From Halarchaeum rubridurum (lineage in GTDB: Archaea > Halobacteriota > Halobacteria > Halobacteriales > Halobacteriaceae), in contig NZ_BMOO01000001.1 in assembly GCF_014647115.1 (NCBI RefSeq), positions 310,001 to 374,000 on the forward strand: a stretch of DNA of 64,000 nt, read 5' to 3'. Of the stretch, positions 24,383 through 31,674 are shown piece after piece. The position numbers and the translations under genes are program-made. Position 1 is the first letter of the stretch, and each line of letters starts with the position of its first letter. A model generated the notes under the pieces. It saw only the letters and a list, made by a program, of their open reading frames with translations. It did not search any database and was not told where the DNA came from.

Positions 24383-24787
24383 TCACGCGGACGCACCCCC
24401 GGCGGTGCGGCGGGCGAGCGCGCGGCCGGCGACGACGGCGGCGAAGCCGAGCGCGTACGTGGCGACGACGTTCCCGACGAGGGGGAGCACCGCGGACTGC
24501 GCGCTCTGGAGGGCGAACGTGCTGTACGTCGTGAACGAGGAGAGGAAGCCGGTGGCGACGACGAGGCGTGTCTCGGCGGAGAGCGCGCCGGCGTAGCGGG
24601 ACTCGTAGAAGACGAAGCCGAGGAGGAAGGCCCCGACGACGTTGGCGAGCAGGGTGCCGCCGAGTCCGGGGACGAGGAGGCTCGCCACGTAGCGGCAGTT
24701 CGCGCCGGCGAAGCCGCCGAGGGCGACGAGCGCGAGGGTTTCGAGGCGGGCGAGGAGCGGACCGGAGGTGAGCGTGCCTGTGGACAT
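24383..24787 (-). CDS. crcB: Fluoride exporter CrcB/Fluc, first subunit
   Basis: A 134-residue Fluc fluoride channel subunit with four membrane helices. It shows ALGGFAGANCRYVAS, GTLLANVVGAFLLGF and GFLSSFTTYSTFALQSAQ. The ATG at 24787 is chosen over an in-frame ATG at 24808 because the latter lies inside the folded fluoride riboswitch (in its TGATGACGCC segment). The riboswitch ends about nine bases before this start, so fluoride binding probably controls access to the start codon. It leads a two-gene operon with the other crcB. Confidence 0.93.
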   Translation of the reverse strand: MSTGTLTSGPLLARLETLALVALGGFAGANCRYVASLLVPGLGGTLLANVVGAFLLGFVFYESRYAGALSAETRLVVATGFLSSFTTYSTFALQSAQSAVLPLVGNVVATYALGFAAVVAGRALARRTAGGASA

Positions 24788-24796
24788 GACTGTCTG

Positions 24797-24850
24797 GGCA
24801 GGCGTCATCAGCCGGCGTATCCGGCGGTTCGGGCGGACGCCATCGCCGCG
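24797..24850 (-). ncRNA. Fluoride (crcB motif) riboswitch
   Basis: On the minus strand directly upstream of the crcB pair, the sequence matches the fluoride riboswitch layout. Stem P1 comes from GGCG...CGCC (24847-24832, GGCGATGGCGTCCGCC), a CGAA joint follows, and stem P3 is GCCGG/CCGGC around ATACG. The downstream TGATGACGCCTGCC comes last. GGCGTC in the first loop can pair with GACGCC near the 3' end, giving the pseudoknot that forms the fluoride pocket. A TATA-like element (gcgtaagtg, about 24886-24878) puts the transcript start close to the 5' end of the motif. No terminator is seen, so control of translation is more likely. Confidence 0.88.
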
Positions 24851-24935
24851 GTCACGTCGTCGGTCGTCGCGCACCCACTTACGCTTCGGGATTCGGTAGC
24901 GCAACGCCCATTTCCGTCGCGGCCCTTCTCCCCCC

Positions 24936-25415
24936 ATGAGCGACGGAGACATCCGGGGCGCGTTCGCCGCGCACCCGAAGTTCGAGGACGCGGGCGACGA
25001 CGCGTACGCGCCGACGACGAACGACTGGGACGCGACGGTGACGGTCGCAGAGGGGTCGGTGACGGTGACGGTGCGCGTCCCGACGCTGTCGGCGTCGGTG
25101 ACCGCGCACGACGAGGTGGCGGACGTCGTCGAGGAGGGGTGGTTCGAGACGCTGGAGCTCCGACTCGACGACGCGACGAACGTGACGCGGGCCGAGGCGA
25201 AGGGCGAGCCGATGGTGGAGCGCGACGACGGCGAAGTCGTCTTCGAGGCGACTATCGACGCGCGCCGGGAAAACGTCGCGGACGACGCGCTCGCGGTCGT
25301 GAACTACGTCGAGGGGACGTGGTTCGAGGGTATCATCCCGGGGTACGACTACCGCGAGGACGTTCAGGACCTCCGGGACCGGGCGGCCGGGAACGCGCAG
25401 GCCGACCGGCTCTGA
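24936..25415 (+). CDS. Conserved haloarchaeal protein (DUF5813-like)
   Basis: A 159-residue acidic soluble protein. The middle is beta-rich (VTVAEGSVTVTVRVPTLSA, EVVFEATIDARRENVADDAL), and near the C-terminus it reads VEGTWFEGIIPGYDYREDV. It resembles the haloarchaeal family annotated DUF5813, which has no known function. It is divergent from the riboswitch-crcB operon and convergent with tmk. Confidence 0.8.
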   Translation: MSDGDIRGAFAAHPKFEDAGDDAYAPTTNDWDATVTVAEGSVTVTVRVPTLSASVTAHDEVADVVEEGWFETLELRLDDATNVTRAEAKGEPMVERDDGEVVFEATIDARRENVADDALAVVNYVEGTWFEGIIPGYDYREDVQDLRDRAAGNAQADRL

Positions 25416-25428
25416 GGAAGCGAGCGAA

Positions 25429-26016
25429 TCACGCGACGCGCTCGTCGATAGCGGCCGCGACGCGCGCGCGGACCTCGTCGAGGGGGCGTTCGGCGTCGAT
25501 GCGGACGAAGCGCTCGGGGTCGGCGTCGATGAGGCGCTCGTAGTTCTCGCGGACGCGTTCGAGGAACGCGACCTGCTCGAACTTGTTCGTCGCGCCGGCG
25601 CGCTCGGCGGCGACCTCGGGGTCGACGTCGAAGTAGAGCGTGCAGTCGGGGGGGCGAGTCCAGGGCTCGTGGACGCGCCGCACGAAGTCGATGGGGTCCT
25701 CGACCGTGCCGTCGAGGGCGACGCCCTGGTAGGCGTAGCGCGAGTCCGAGTAGCGATCCGAGACGACGACGTCCCCCCGTTCGAGGGCGGGCCGAATCGT
25801 CCGCGAGAGGTGGGCTGCGTGGTCGGCGGTGTAGAGGAAGGCCTCTGCGAGCGGGTCGGCGTCGTCGTCGCGGACGGAGCGCAGGACGGCCTCGCCGTAC
25901 CACGAGTCGGTGGGTTCGCGGGTGAACGTGTAGCCGTCGCCACCGCGGGCCTCCCGGAGCGCCCCCCACGCGGTCGTCTTGCCGCTCCCGTCGATGCCTT
26001 CGAGCGTGACGAGCAT
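25429..26016 (-). CDS. tmk: Thymidylate kinase
   Basis: A 195-residue dTMP kinase that phosphorylates dTMP to dTDP for DNA synthesis. Walker A is [10 protein letters not shown] (residues 6-15). The substrate loop is [10 protein letters not shown], the DR signature is [16 protein letters not shown], and a lid segment [12 protein letters not shown] follows. Length and order match the family. The gene is monocistronic and convergent with the DUF5813-like gene. Confidence 0.95.
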   Translation of the reverse strand: MLVTLEGIDGSGKTTAWGALREARGGDGYTFTREPTDSWYGEAVLRSVRDDDADPLAEAFLYTADHAAHLSRTIRPALERGDVVVSDRYSDSRYAYQGVALDGTVEDPIDFVRRVHEPWTRPPDCTLYFDVDPEVAAERAGATNKFEQVAFLERVRENYERLIDADPERFVRIDAERPLDEVRARVAAAIDERVA

Positions 26017-26203
26017 ACGCGTCGTTCCCGGCGGGCCGGTTTAGGCGTGCCGTCTCGACCGTCGACCGTCGAGCGCGGAGGAGGGGGACGGACGGGGGCG
26101 ACGGGACGCGGCAGGCCGGCGAGCGGCGACCGGCGGGGCAGCGGCGATACGCGGCGCCGATACGGGGGGTAGCTTTAGGGTGGCTTCGTGCGAAACGCAG
26201 GGT

Positions 26204-27091
26204 ATGAAGGTCCTCGTGACGGGCGGCACGGGATTCATCGGGACGCACCTCTGCCGTGAACTCGACGCGCGCGGCCACGACGTGACGGCGCTCTCGCGCT
26301 CGCCTGGCGACGCGGGGCTCGGCGACGGCATCGAGACGGCGACGGGCGACGTCACGGCGTACGACTCCATCGCCGGCGCCTTCGAGGGGCAGGACGCCGT
26401 GGTCAACCTCGTCGCGCTCTCGCCGCTGTTCAAGCCCCGCGGCGGCGACGAGAAACACTTCGCGGTCCACCTGGAGGGGACGCGGAACGTCGTGAACGCC
26501 GCCGAGGAGCACGGCGTCGAAGCGCTCGTCCAACTGTCGGCGCTCGGGGCCGACCCGGAGGGCGAGACGGCGTACATCCGGGCGAAGGGGCAGGCGGAGG
26601 ACGTCGTGCGGGAGTCCGACCTCGCGTGGACCATCTTCCGGCCCTCCGTCGTGTTCGGCGAGGGCGGGGAGTTCGTCTCCTTCACGGAGACGCTGACGAC
26701 GCCGTACGTGACGGCGCTCCCGGGCGGCGGGGAGACGCGCTTCCAGCCCATCTGGGTGGGCGACCTCGTCGGGATGATTGCCGACTCGCTCGACGGCGAG
26801 CACGACGGGGAGACCTACGAGGTCGGCGGCCCCGAGGTGCTGTCGCTCGCGGACGTGGCGAAGGCCGTCTACCGGGAGAAGGGCCAGTCGCTGACGGTGC
26901 TCTCGGTGCCGATGGCGCTCGCGGGGGTCGGGATGTCGCTCGCCGACCCCCTGCCGTTCGTCCCGTTCGGCTCCGACCAGTACCGCTCGCTGCGCTTCGA
27001 CAACACCGTCGCGACGAACGACGTGACGGCGTTCGGGCGCGACCCCGACGACCTGAAGCGCCTCGACGACTACCTCCGGGAGCGACGCTGA
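26204..27091 (+). CDS. NAD(P)-binding SDR/NDUFA9-like protein
   Basis: A 295-residue atypical short-chain dehydrogenase of the complex I NDUFA9-like group. The Rossmann glycine motif is VLVTGGTGFIGTHLCREL (residues 3-20), then DAVVNLVALSPLF, VQLSALGADPEGETAY and ETRFQPIWVGDLVGM. The tyrosine and lysine of a classical SDR active site appear in AYIRAKGQAE. Haloarchaeal relatives are annotated as NADH dehydrogenase-like or nucleotide-sugar epimerase-like, and the substrate is unknown. A clear TATA-like box (gctttagg, about 26172-26179) lies 25-30 bases before the ATG. Confidence 0.85.
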   Translation: MKVLVTGGTGFIGTHLCRELDARGHDVTALSRSPGDAGLGDGIETATGDVTAYDSIAGAFEGQDAVVNLVALSPLFKPRGGDEKHFAVHLEGTRNVVNAAEEHGVEALVQLSALGADPEGETAYIRAKGQAEDVVRESDLAWTIFRPSVVFGEGGEFVSFTETLTTPYVTALPGGGETRFQPIWVGDLVGMIADSLDGEHDGETYEVGGPEVLSLADVAKAVYREKGQSLTVLSVPMALAGVGMSLADPLPFVPFGSDQYRSLRFDNTVATNDVTAFGRDPDDLKRLDDYLRERR

Positions 27092-27277
27092 CGCGCGCCT
27101 CGCGCGCGGCGACGCGGACGTGGTGAAGCGGTCGCCGTCGGGAGCCGTGCGACTGAGTCACGCTCGCGTATCAGCGCGTGAAACGCCCGGTATCGTCGCG
27201 TATCGCCCGACAGTCCGACGGCCGTCACACCAACACTTATCCGTCTGATGGCACTCGATACAGCAACGGCCACCAGC

Positions 27278-28459
27278 ATGAAACTCGCAATGATCGGCTT
27301 CGGACAAGCCGGTGGGAAGATACTCGATACGTTCCTCGAACACGACGAGCAGGCGGGGAGCAACATCGTCCGGGCGGCGGTGGCGGTGAACACGGCGAAG
27401 GCCGACCTGATGGGGTTGGAGCACGTCCCGGAGGAGAACCGGGTGCTCATCGGCCAGTCGCGGGTGAAGGGCCACGGCGTCGGCGCGGACAACGAGCTCG
27501 GGGCGGAGATAGCTGAGGAGGACATCGACGAGATACAGGGAGCCATCGACGACATCCCCGTCCACGAGGTCGACGCCTTCCTCGTCATCACGGGCCTCGG
27601 CGGCGGCACCGGCTCCGGCGGGTCGCCCGTGCTGGCGCGCCACATCAAGCGCATCTACACCGAGCCCGTCTACGGGCTCGGCATCCTCCCCGCGGGCGAC
27701 GAGGGCGGCATCTACACGCTGAATGCCGCCCGGTCGTTCCAGACGCTCGTCCGCGAGGTGGACAACCTCCTCGTCTTCGACAACGACGCGTGGCGCAAGA
27801 CGGGCGAGTCGATGCAGGGCGGCTACGCACAGATAAACGAGGAGATCGTCAAGCGCTTCGGCATCCTCTTCGGCGCGGGCGAGGTCGAGCAGGGCGGCGA
27901 GGTCGCGGAGAGCGTCGTCGACTCCTCCGAGATAATCAACACGCTCGCGGGCGGCGGCGTCTCGACGGTCGGCTACGCCGCCGAGAGCGTCGCCGACGAG
28001 AAGGAGAGCGGCGGCATCCTCTCGCGCTTTACGGGCTCGAAGGAGGAGAGTTCGCTCGACTCGGCGAACACGACGAACCGCATCACCTCGCTCGTCCGGA
28101 AGGCCGCGCTCGGGCGGCTCACCCTCCCCTGCGAGATCGAGGGCGCGGAGCGGGCGCTGCTCGTCACCGCCGGCCCCTCGAAGTTCCTCAACCGGAAGGG
28201 CATCGAGCGCGGGCGCAAGTGGCTCGAAGAGCAGACGGGCTCGATGGAGGTCCGGGGTGGGGACTACCCCGTCGAGGCCTCCGACAACGTCGCGGCCGTC
28301 GTCCTCCTGAGCGGCGTGACGAACGTCCCGCGGATCAAGGAGCTCCAGCAGGTCGCCATCGAGGCCCAGGAGAACATCGGCGAGATCGAATCGGAGAGCG
28401 AACAGAACTTACAGGAGCTCGTCGAAGACGACGACGATGAACTCGAGCCGCTGTTCTAA
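27278..28459 (+). CDS. cetZ: CetZ tubulin/FtsZ-superfamily cytoskeletal GTPase
   Basis: A 393-residue CetZ protein, the haloarchaeal tubulin/FtsZ relative involved in cell shape and motility. It starts MKLAMIGFGQAGGKILD, has the GTP-binding tubulin signature GLGGGTGSGGSP (near residue 105), AVNTAKADL for base contacts and NNVTT-like NTTNRITSLVRK later. An acidic tail (VEDDDDELEPLF) ends it. An ATG 30 bases upstream (27248) is in frame but lies almost on the TATA-like acttat (about 27235-27240), so 27278 is preferred. The last 23 bases overlap the start of the next gene, which points to co-expression. Confidence 0.93.
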   Translation: MKLAMIGFGQAGGKILDTFLEHDEQAGSNIVRAAVAVNTAKADLMGLEHVPEENRVLIGQSRVKGHGVGADNELGAEIAEEDIDEIQGAIDDIPVHEVDAFLVITGLGGGTGSGGSPVLARHIKRIYTEPVYGLGILPAGDEGGIYTLNAARSFQTLVREVDNLLVFDNDAWRKTGESMQGGYAQINEEIVKRFGILFGAGEVEQGGEVAESVVDSSEIINTLAGGGVSTVGYAAESVADEKESGGILSRFTGSKEESSLDSANTTNRITSLVRKAALGRLTLPCEIEGAERALLVTAGPSKFLNRKGIERGRKWLEEQTGSMEVRGGDYPVEASDNVAAVVLLSGVTNVPRIKELQQVAIEAQENIGEIESESEQNLQELVEDDDDELEPLF

Positions 28460-29222
28460 ACTCGCGCTCGCGGCCGTCGTGCTCCTCGCGACGGCGGCCG
28501 GCGGCGCGCTCGCCGTCGACGCGAGCGGCGACGTACCGGGGAGCGTCGAGGTCGGCACACAACAGGAGACGCAGTTCACGTTCACGGAGCCCTTCTCCGG
28601 GCAGTACAACGAGTGGACGCTCCGTGGGGAGACGGAGCTGACGGACGTGACGTGGGTCGTGACGACGTACGACAACACCGGCGCGCAGGTCGATTCGCGG
28701 GTGTTGAACGGCCAGTCGTTCGACTACGACCTCGACGCGAGCGACGGCGTCACCAGGGTGACCGTCGACCTGACCGGGACGACGCCGCCGGTCGAGCGCT
28801 GGAGCTACGCGCCCGCCCAGTCGGTCACGTACGCGGCGTTCACGCAGGCCCAGCCCGGCGGCTCCGCGAGCGTGATAGAGACGTGGGACGGCGTCCGGCC
28901 GTACACGCAGGCGAGCCGGGACGCCCGGGGCGAGATAGAGCGCGCGGAGAGCGCCGTCGAGAGCGCGGCGGCCGGGGGCGCGAGCGTCGGCGACGCCCGC
29001 GACCTCCTGGAGAACGCGAAGTCCGCGTACAACGCGGGGAACTTCGACAACGCGGTCTCGCTCGCGAACCAGGCGGAGTCGCGCGCGAACGCCGCGTCGT
29101 CCTCCCAGCGCACCCAGCGCTGGGCGCTCATCGGCGGCGCGGTCGTCGTGCTGCTCGTGGTCATCGGGGGGGTCGTCTGGTGGTATCTGAACCAGCGCGA
29201 CACCTACGACCGCCTCGGCTGA
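28437..29222 (+). CDS. Secreted, C-terminally membrane-anchored protein coupled to cetZ
   Basis: A 261-residue protein with an N-terminal signal peptide (LALAAVVLLATAAGGALA). An extracellular beta-rich domain (about 30-150) and a helical, Ala-rich segment (about 155-220, SRDARGEIERAESAVESAA) follow. A C-terminal transmembrane helix (LIGGAVVVLLVVIGGVVWWYL) ends in a short cytoplasmic tail, NQRDTYDRLG. The start codon lies inside the cetZ coding region, so translation is probably coupled to it. No family is recognised. The topology would allow a link between an internal cytoskeletal polymer and the cell exterior, which is inference from context only. Confidence 0.75.
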   Translation: MNSSRCSKLALAAVVLLATAAGGALAVDASGDVPGSVEVGTQQETQFTFTEPFSGQYNEWTLRGETELTDVTWVVTTYDNTGAQVDSRVLNGQSFDYDLDASDGVTRVTVDLTGTTPPVERWSYAPAQSVTYAAFTQAQPGGSASVIETWDGVRPYTQASRDARGEIERAESAVESAAAGGASVGDARDLLENAKSAYNAGNFDNAVSLANQAESRANAASSSQRTQRWALIGGAVVVLLVVIGGVVWWYLNQRDTYDRLG

Positions 29223-29268
29223 GCCGAACCCGCACGCCTTTTTCGCCTCGGACGGGTAGCGGACGACG

Positions 29269-29886
29269 ATGCGGACGCTCGTCCCGTTCGACGCGACGGA
29301 CCCGAAGACGCGCCTCGAGGGCCTGTTCTCGCCCGCGGAGCGCCGCGACCTCGCCGCGGTGATGCTCGCGGACGTCATCGAGGCGGTGCGCGCGGCGGGC
29401 GGCGACCCGCTCGTGGTCGCAACCGCGGACGTCGCGTGCGACGCGCCCGTGCAGGTCGACGAGCGGGCGCTGAGCGACGCCGTGAACGCCCGCCTCGAAC
29501 CCGGAACGGCGGTCGTGATGGCGGACCTCGCGCTGGCGACGCCGCGCGTCCTCCGCTCGTTCTTCGCGGCGACCGGCGACGTCGTGCTCGCGCCCGGCCT
29601 CGGCGGCGGGACGAACGCGCTCGTCGTCCGCGACGACGGGTTCGCCGTCGACTACCACGGCGCGTCGTACCGCGACCACCTGCGCAGCGCCGCGGCGGCG
29701 GGCTGTTCGGTGCGGGAGTTCGACGCGACGCGGCTCGCGCTGGACGTCGACGAGCGCGCGGACCTCGCGGACGCCCTGGTGCGTGGCGAGGGACGGACGC
29801 CGGGGTGGCTCCGGGACGCGGGCGTCGCGCTCGCCGACGGGTCGGGGCGGGCGAACGTCGCCCGCCGACGGGACGAAAAGCGGTAA
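29269..29886 (+). CDS. cofC: 2-phospho-L-lactate guanylyltransferase CofC
   Basis: A 205-residue CofC that activates 2-phospholactate with GTP for coenzyme F420 synthesis. It has the nucleotidyltransferase start LVPFDATDPKTRL, the metal-site region GTAVVMADLALATP, and APGLGGGTNALVV, which binds the substrate. The archaeal length is normal. It heads a cluster with a membrane-protein gene and cofG; a T-rich element (ctttttc, about 29238-29244) serves as promoter. Confidence 0.9.
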   Translation: MRTLVPFDATDPKTRLEGLFSPAERRDLAAVMLADVIEAVRAAGGDPLVVATADVACDAPVQVDERALSDAVNARLEPGTAVVMADLALATPRVLRSFFAATGDVVLAPGLGGGTNALVVRDDGFAVDYHGASYRDHLRSAAAAGCSVREFDATRLALDVDERADLADALVRGEGRTPGWLRDAGVALADGSGRANVARRRDEKR

Positions 29887-29911
29887 GGCGCTCGTGGACG
29901 ACCCGTCGACG

Positions 29912-30322
29912 ATGGACGCGCGTCTCCTTCGAACCGTCGTCGCCGCCGTCGCGTTGCTCGCACTCGGGGCCGTCGTCGGGGCCGCGACGAACCTCGGCCT
30001 GACGCTGCTCGGCGCGCCCGTCGCGCTCGGCACGCCGGTCGGCGTCGCCGTCGCGGTGACGGTCATCCTCCCGCTGGCGGACGCCTACACGCTCCTCGGG
30101 CGCGGCGTGGACACGGACACCCTCCGTGAGCGGGGGCGGGCGCGACTCGCCGCGGAGGTCGCCTTCGCGGCCGTCGGGGCGATGGCCGTCTCGGGACTGC
30201 TCGCGGCGGGCGTCTACACGGCCGACACGGCGTGGGCGTTCGCGCTCGTCGTGGCGGTCGGCGTCGCCGTCGGCTACGGGACGTTCGTGTTGCGAAACCG
30301 GGCGTACTACGCGGCGGCGTGA
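29912..30322 (+). CDS. Membrane protein between cofC and cofG
   Basis: A 136-residue protein with about four hydrophobic helices (VVAAVALLALGAVVGAAT, LGTPVGVAVAVTVILPLA, FAAVGAMAVSGLLAAGVY, AFALVVAVGVAVGYGTFVL) and a short Arg-rich middle loop. No catalytic motif is seen. It follows cofC by 25 bases and its stop is just ahead of the cofG promoter. It may be an F420-linked membrane component or simply a passenger. Confidence 0.65.
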   Translation: MDARLLRTVVAAVALLALGAVVGAATNLGLTLLGAPVALGTPVGVAVAVTVILPLADAYTLLGRGVDTDTLRERGRARLAAEVAFAAVGAMAVSGLLAAGVYTADTAWAFALVVAVGVAVGYGTFVLRNRAYYAAA

Positions 30323-30390
30323 CGCCGGACGAGGGGGCACGCGCTGTCGCCGTAGCAACCCTTTTCGGCACGCGGGCGCTACCGGCGCTC

Positions 30391-31479
30391 GTGTTTCCGG
30401 GCATCGAGGCGTACGACGTCGAGGTGACGGTCGCCGAGCGCGACGTGCGGGAGGCGCTCGCGGTCCGTCCGGACGACGTCGAGGCCGCCGAGGAACTCTC
30501 GTTCGCGCGGAACGTCTTCCTCCCGCTGACGACGGCGTGTCGCTACACGTGTACGTACTGCACCTACTACGACCCGCCGGGGCAGGCGACCCTCATGACG
30601 CCCGAGGAGGTCCGCGAGACGTGCCGGCGCGGCGCGGCCGCGGGCTGTACGGAGGCGCTCTTCACGTTCGGCGACGACCCGGACGAGCGCTACACCGAAA
30701 TCCACGACGAGCTCGCGGAACTCGGCCACGACTCCATCCACACGTACCTCCGCGAGGTCTGCGAAATCGCCCTGGCGGAGGGGCTCCTCCCGCACAGCAA
30801 CCCCGGCGACCAGACGTACGAGGAGATGGCGGCGGTCGCGGACGTGAACGCCTCGATGGGCGTGATGTTGGAGACGACGGCGGAGGTGCAGGCGCACGGC
30901 GGGCCGCGCTCGAAGGTGCCGGGCCAGCGGCTGAACACCATCGCCAACGCGGGCAAACACGGGATTCCGTTCACGACCGGCGTCCTCGTCGGGCTCGGCG
31001 AGACGTGGCGCGACCGGGCGGAGAGCCTGCTCGCGATCCGCGAACTCGACCGGCGGTACGGCCACGTCCAGGAGGTCATCGTCCAGCCGGTCACGGACAA
31101 CGAGCGCTGGGACGGCGGGTCGCCCTCGACGGCGACGATGCGCCGCGCGGTGGCGATGGCGCGCGCCGTCCTCCCCGAGAGCGTCTCCGTGCAGGTGCCG
31201 CCGAACCTCATGGACGCCCGCGACGTCGTCGACTGCGGAATCGACGACCTCGGTGGCGTCTCGCCGGTGACGGACGACCACGTCAACCCCGAGTACGCGT
31301 GGCCGGCGCTGCGCGAACTGGAGGACGTCGCCGACTACGCGGGCGTCCCGCTGCGCGAGCGCCTCCCGACGTACGAGCGCTACCTCGACGAGACGTGGCT
31401 CTCGGAGCGCGTGCTCGCGGCCCTCGACGCCTCGGACGAGGCCGGCGAACGCTACCGGGCCGTCCGCGCCGACGCGTAG
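30391..31479 (+). CDS. cofG: FO synthase subunit 1, CofG (radical SAM)
   Basis: A 362-residue radical SAM enzyme that, with CofH, builds the deazaflavin FO, the chromophore of F420. The cluster-binding motif is CRYTCTYC (C-x3-C-x2-C, near residues 50-57), preceded by FARNVFLPLTTA. It then shows FTFGDDPDERY and a C-terminal NLMDARDVVDCGIDDLGG. The GTG at 30391 is preferred to an upstream GTG at 30319 because a TATA-like cctttt (about 30358-30364) lies 27-30 bases before it. This start also gives the MFPG opening that I recall for haloarchaeal CofG. The partner CofH is encoded about 5 kb away on the other strand. Confidence 0.93.
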   Translation: MFPGIEAYDVEVTVAERDVREALAVRPDDVEAAEELSFARNVFLPLTTACRYTCTYCTYYDPPGQATLMTPEEVRETCRRGAAAGCTEALFTFGDDPDERYTEIHDELAELGHDSIHTYLREVCEIALAEGLLPHSNPGDQTYEEMAAVADVNASMGVMLETTAEVQAHGGPRSKVPGQRLNTIANAGKHGIPFTTGVLVGLGETWRDRAESLLAIRELDRRYGHVQEVIVQPVTDNERWDGGSPSTATMRRAVAMARAVLPESVSVQVPPNLMDARDVVDCGIDDLGGVSPVTDDHVNPEYAWPALRELEDVADYAGVPLRERLPTYERYLDETWLSERVLAALDASDEAGERYRAVRADA

Positions 31480-31506
31480 GAGAAAATTGCCGGTATCTGT
31501 GATGGA

Positions 31507-31525
31507 GTCGTTTGTCTTAAACGAC
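31507..31525 (+). terminator. Hairpin downstream of cofG
   Basis: GTCGTTT/AAACGAC, a 7-bp stem with a five-base loop containing Ts, 27 bases after the cofG stop. It is a candidate end signal for the cofC-cofG transcript. The rest of the spacer up to 31674 holds no evident gene. Confidence 0.4.
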
Positions 31526-31674
31526 GGGCGTTGTGGCGTTCGGTCGCTTTGAGGCGCGTTTTGCCGCGATTGCCGCCGTCGTCGATGCGGGCGGGATGGG
31601 ACGAGAGCCGGGAGCAGGGGCACCGCTTGCGGACACAGGTACAAAGAGGGTGGCGCACGTCTAGGGTTGATACA

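Noticed and set aside
24788-24808. In-frame ATG at 24808 as start of the first crcB gene
   Set aside because: It lies within the conserved 3' segment of the fluoride riboswitch; the ATG at 24787 just after the motif is the better start.
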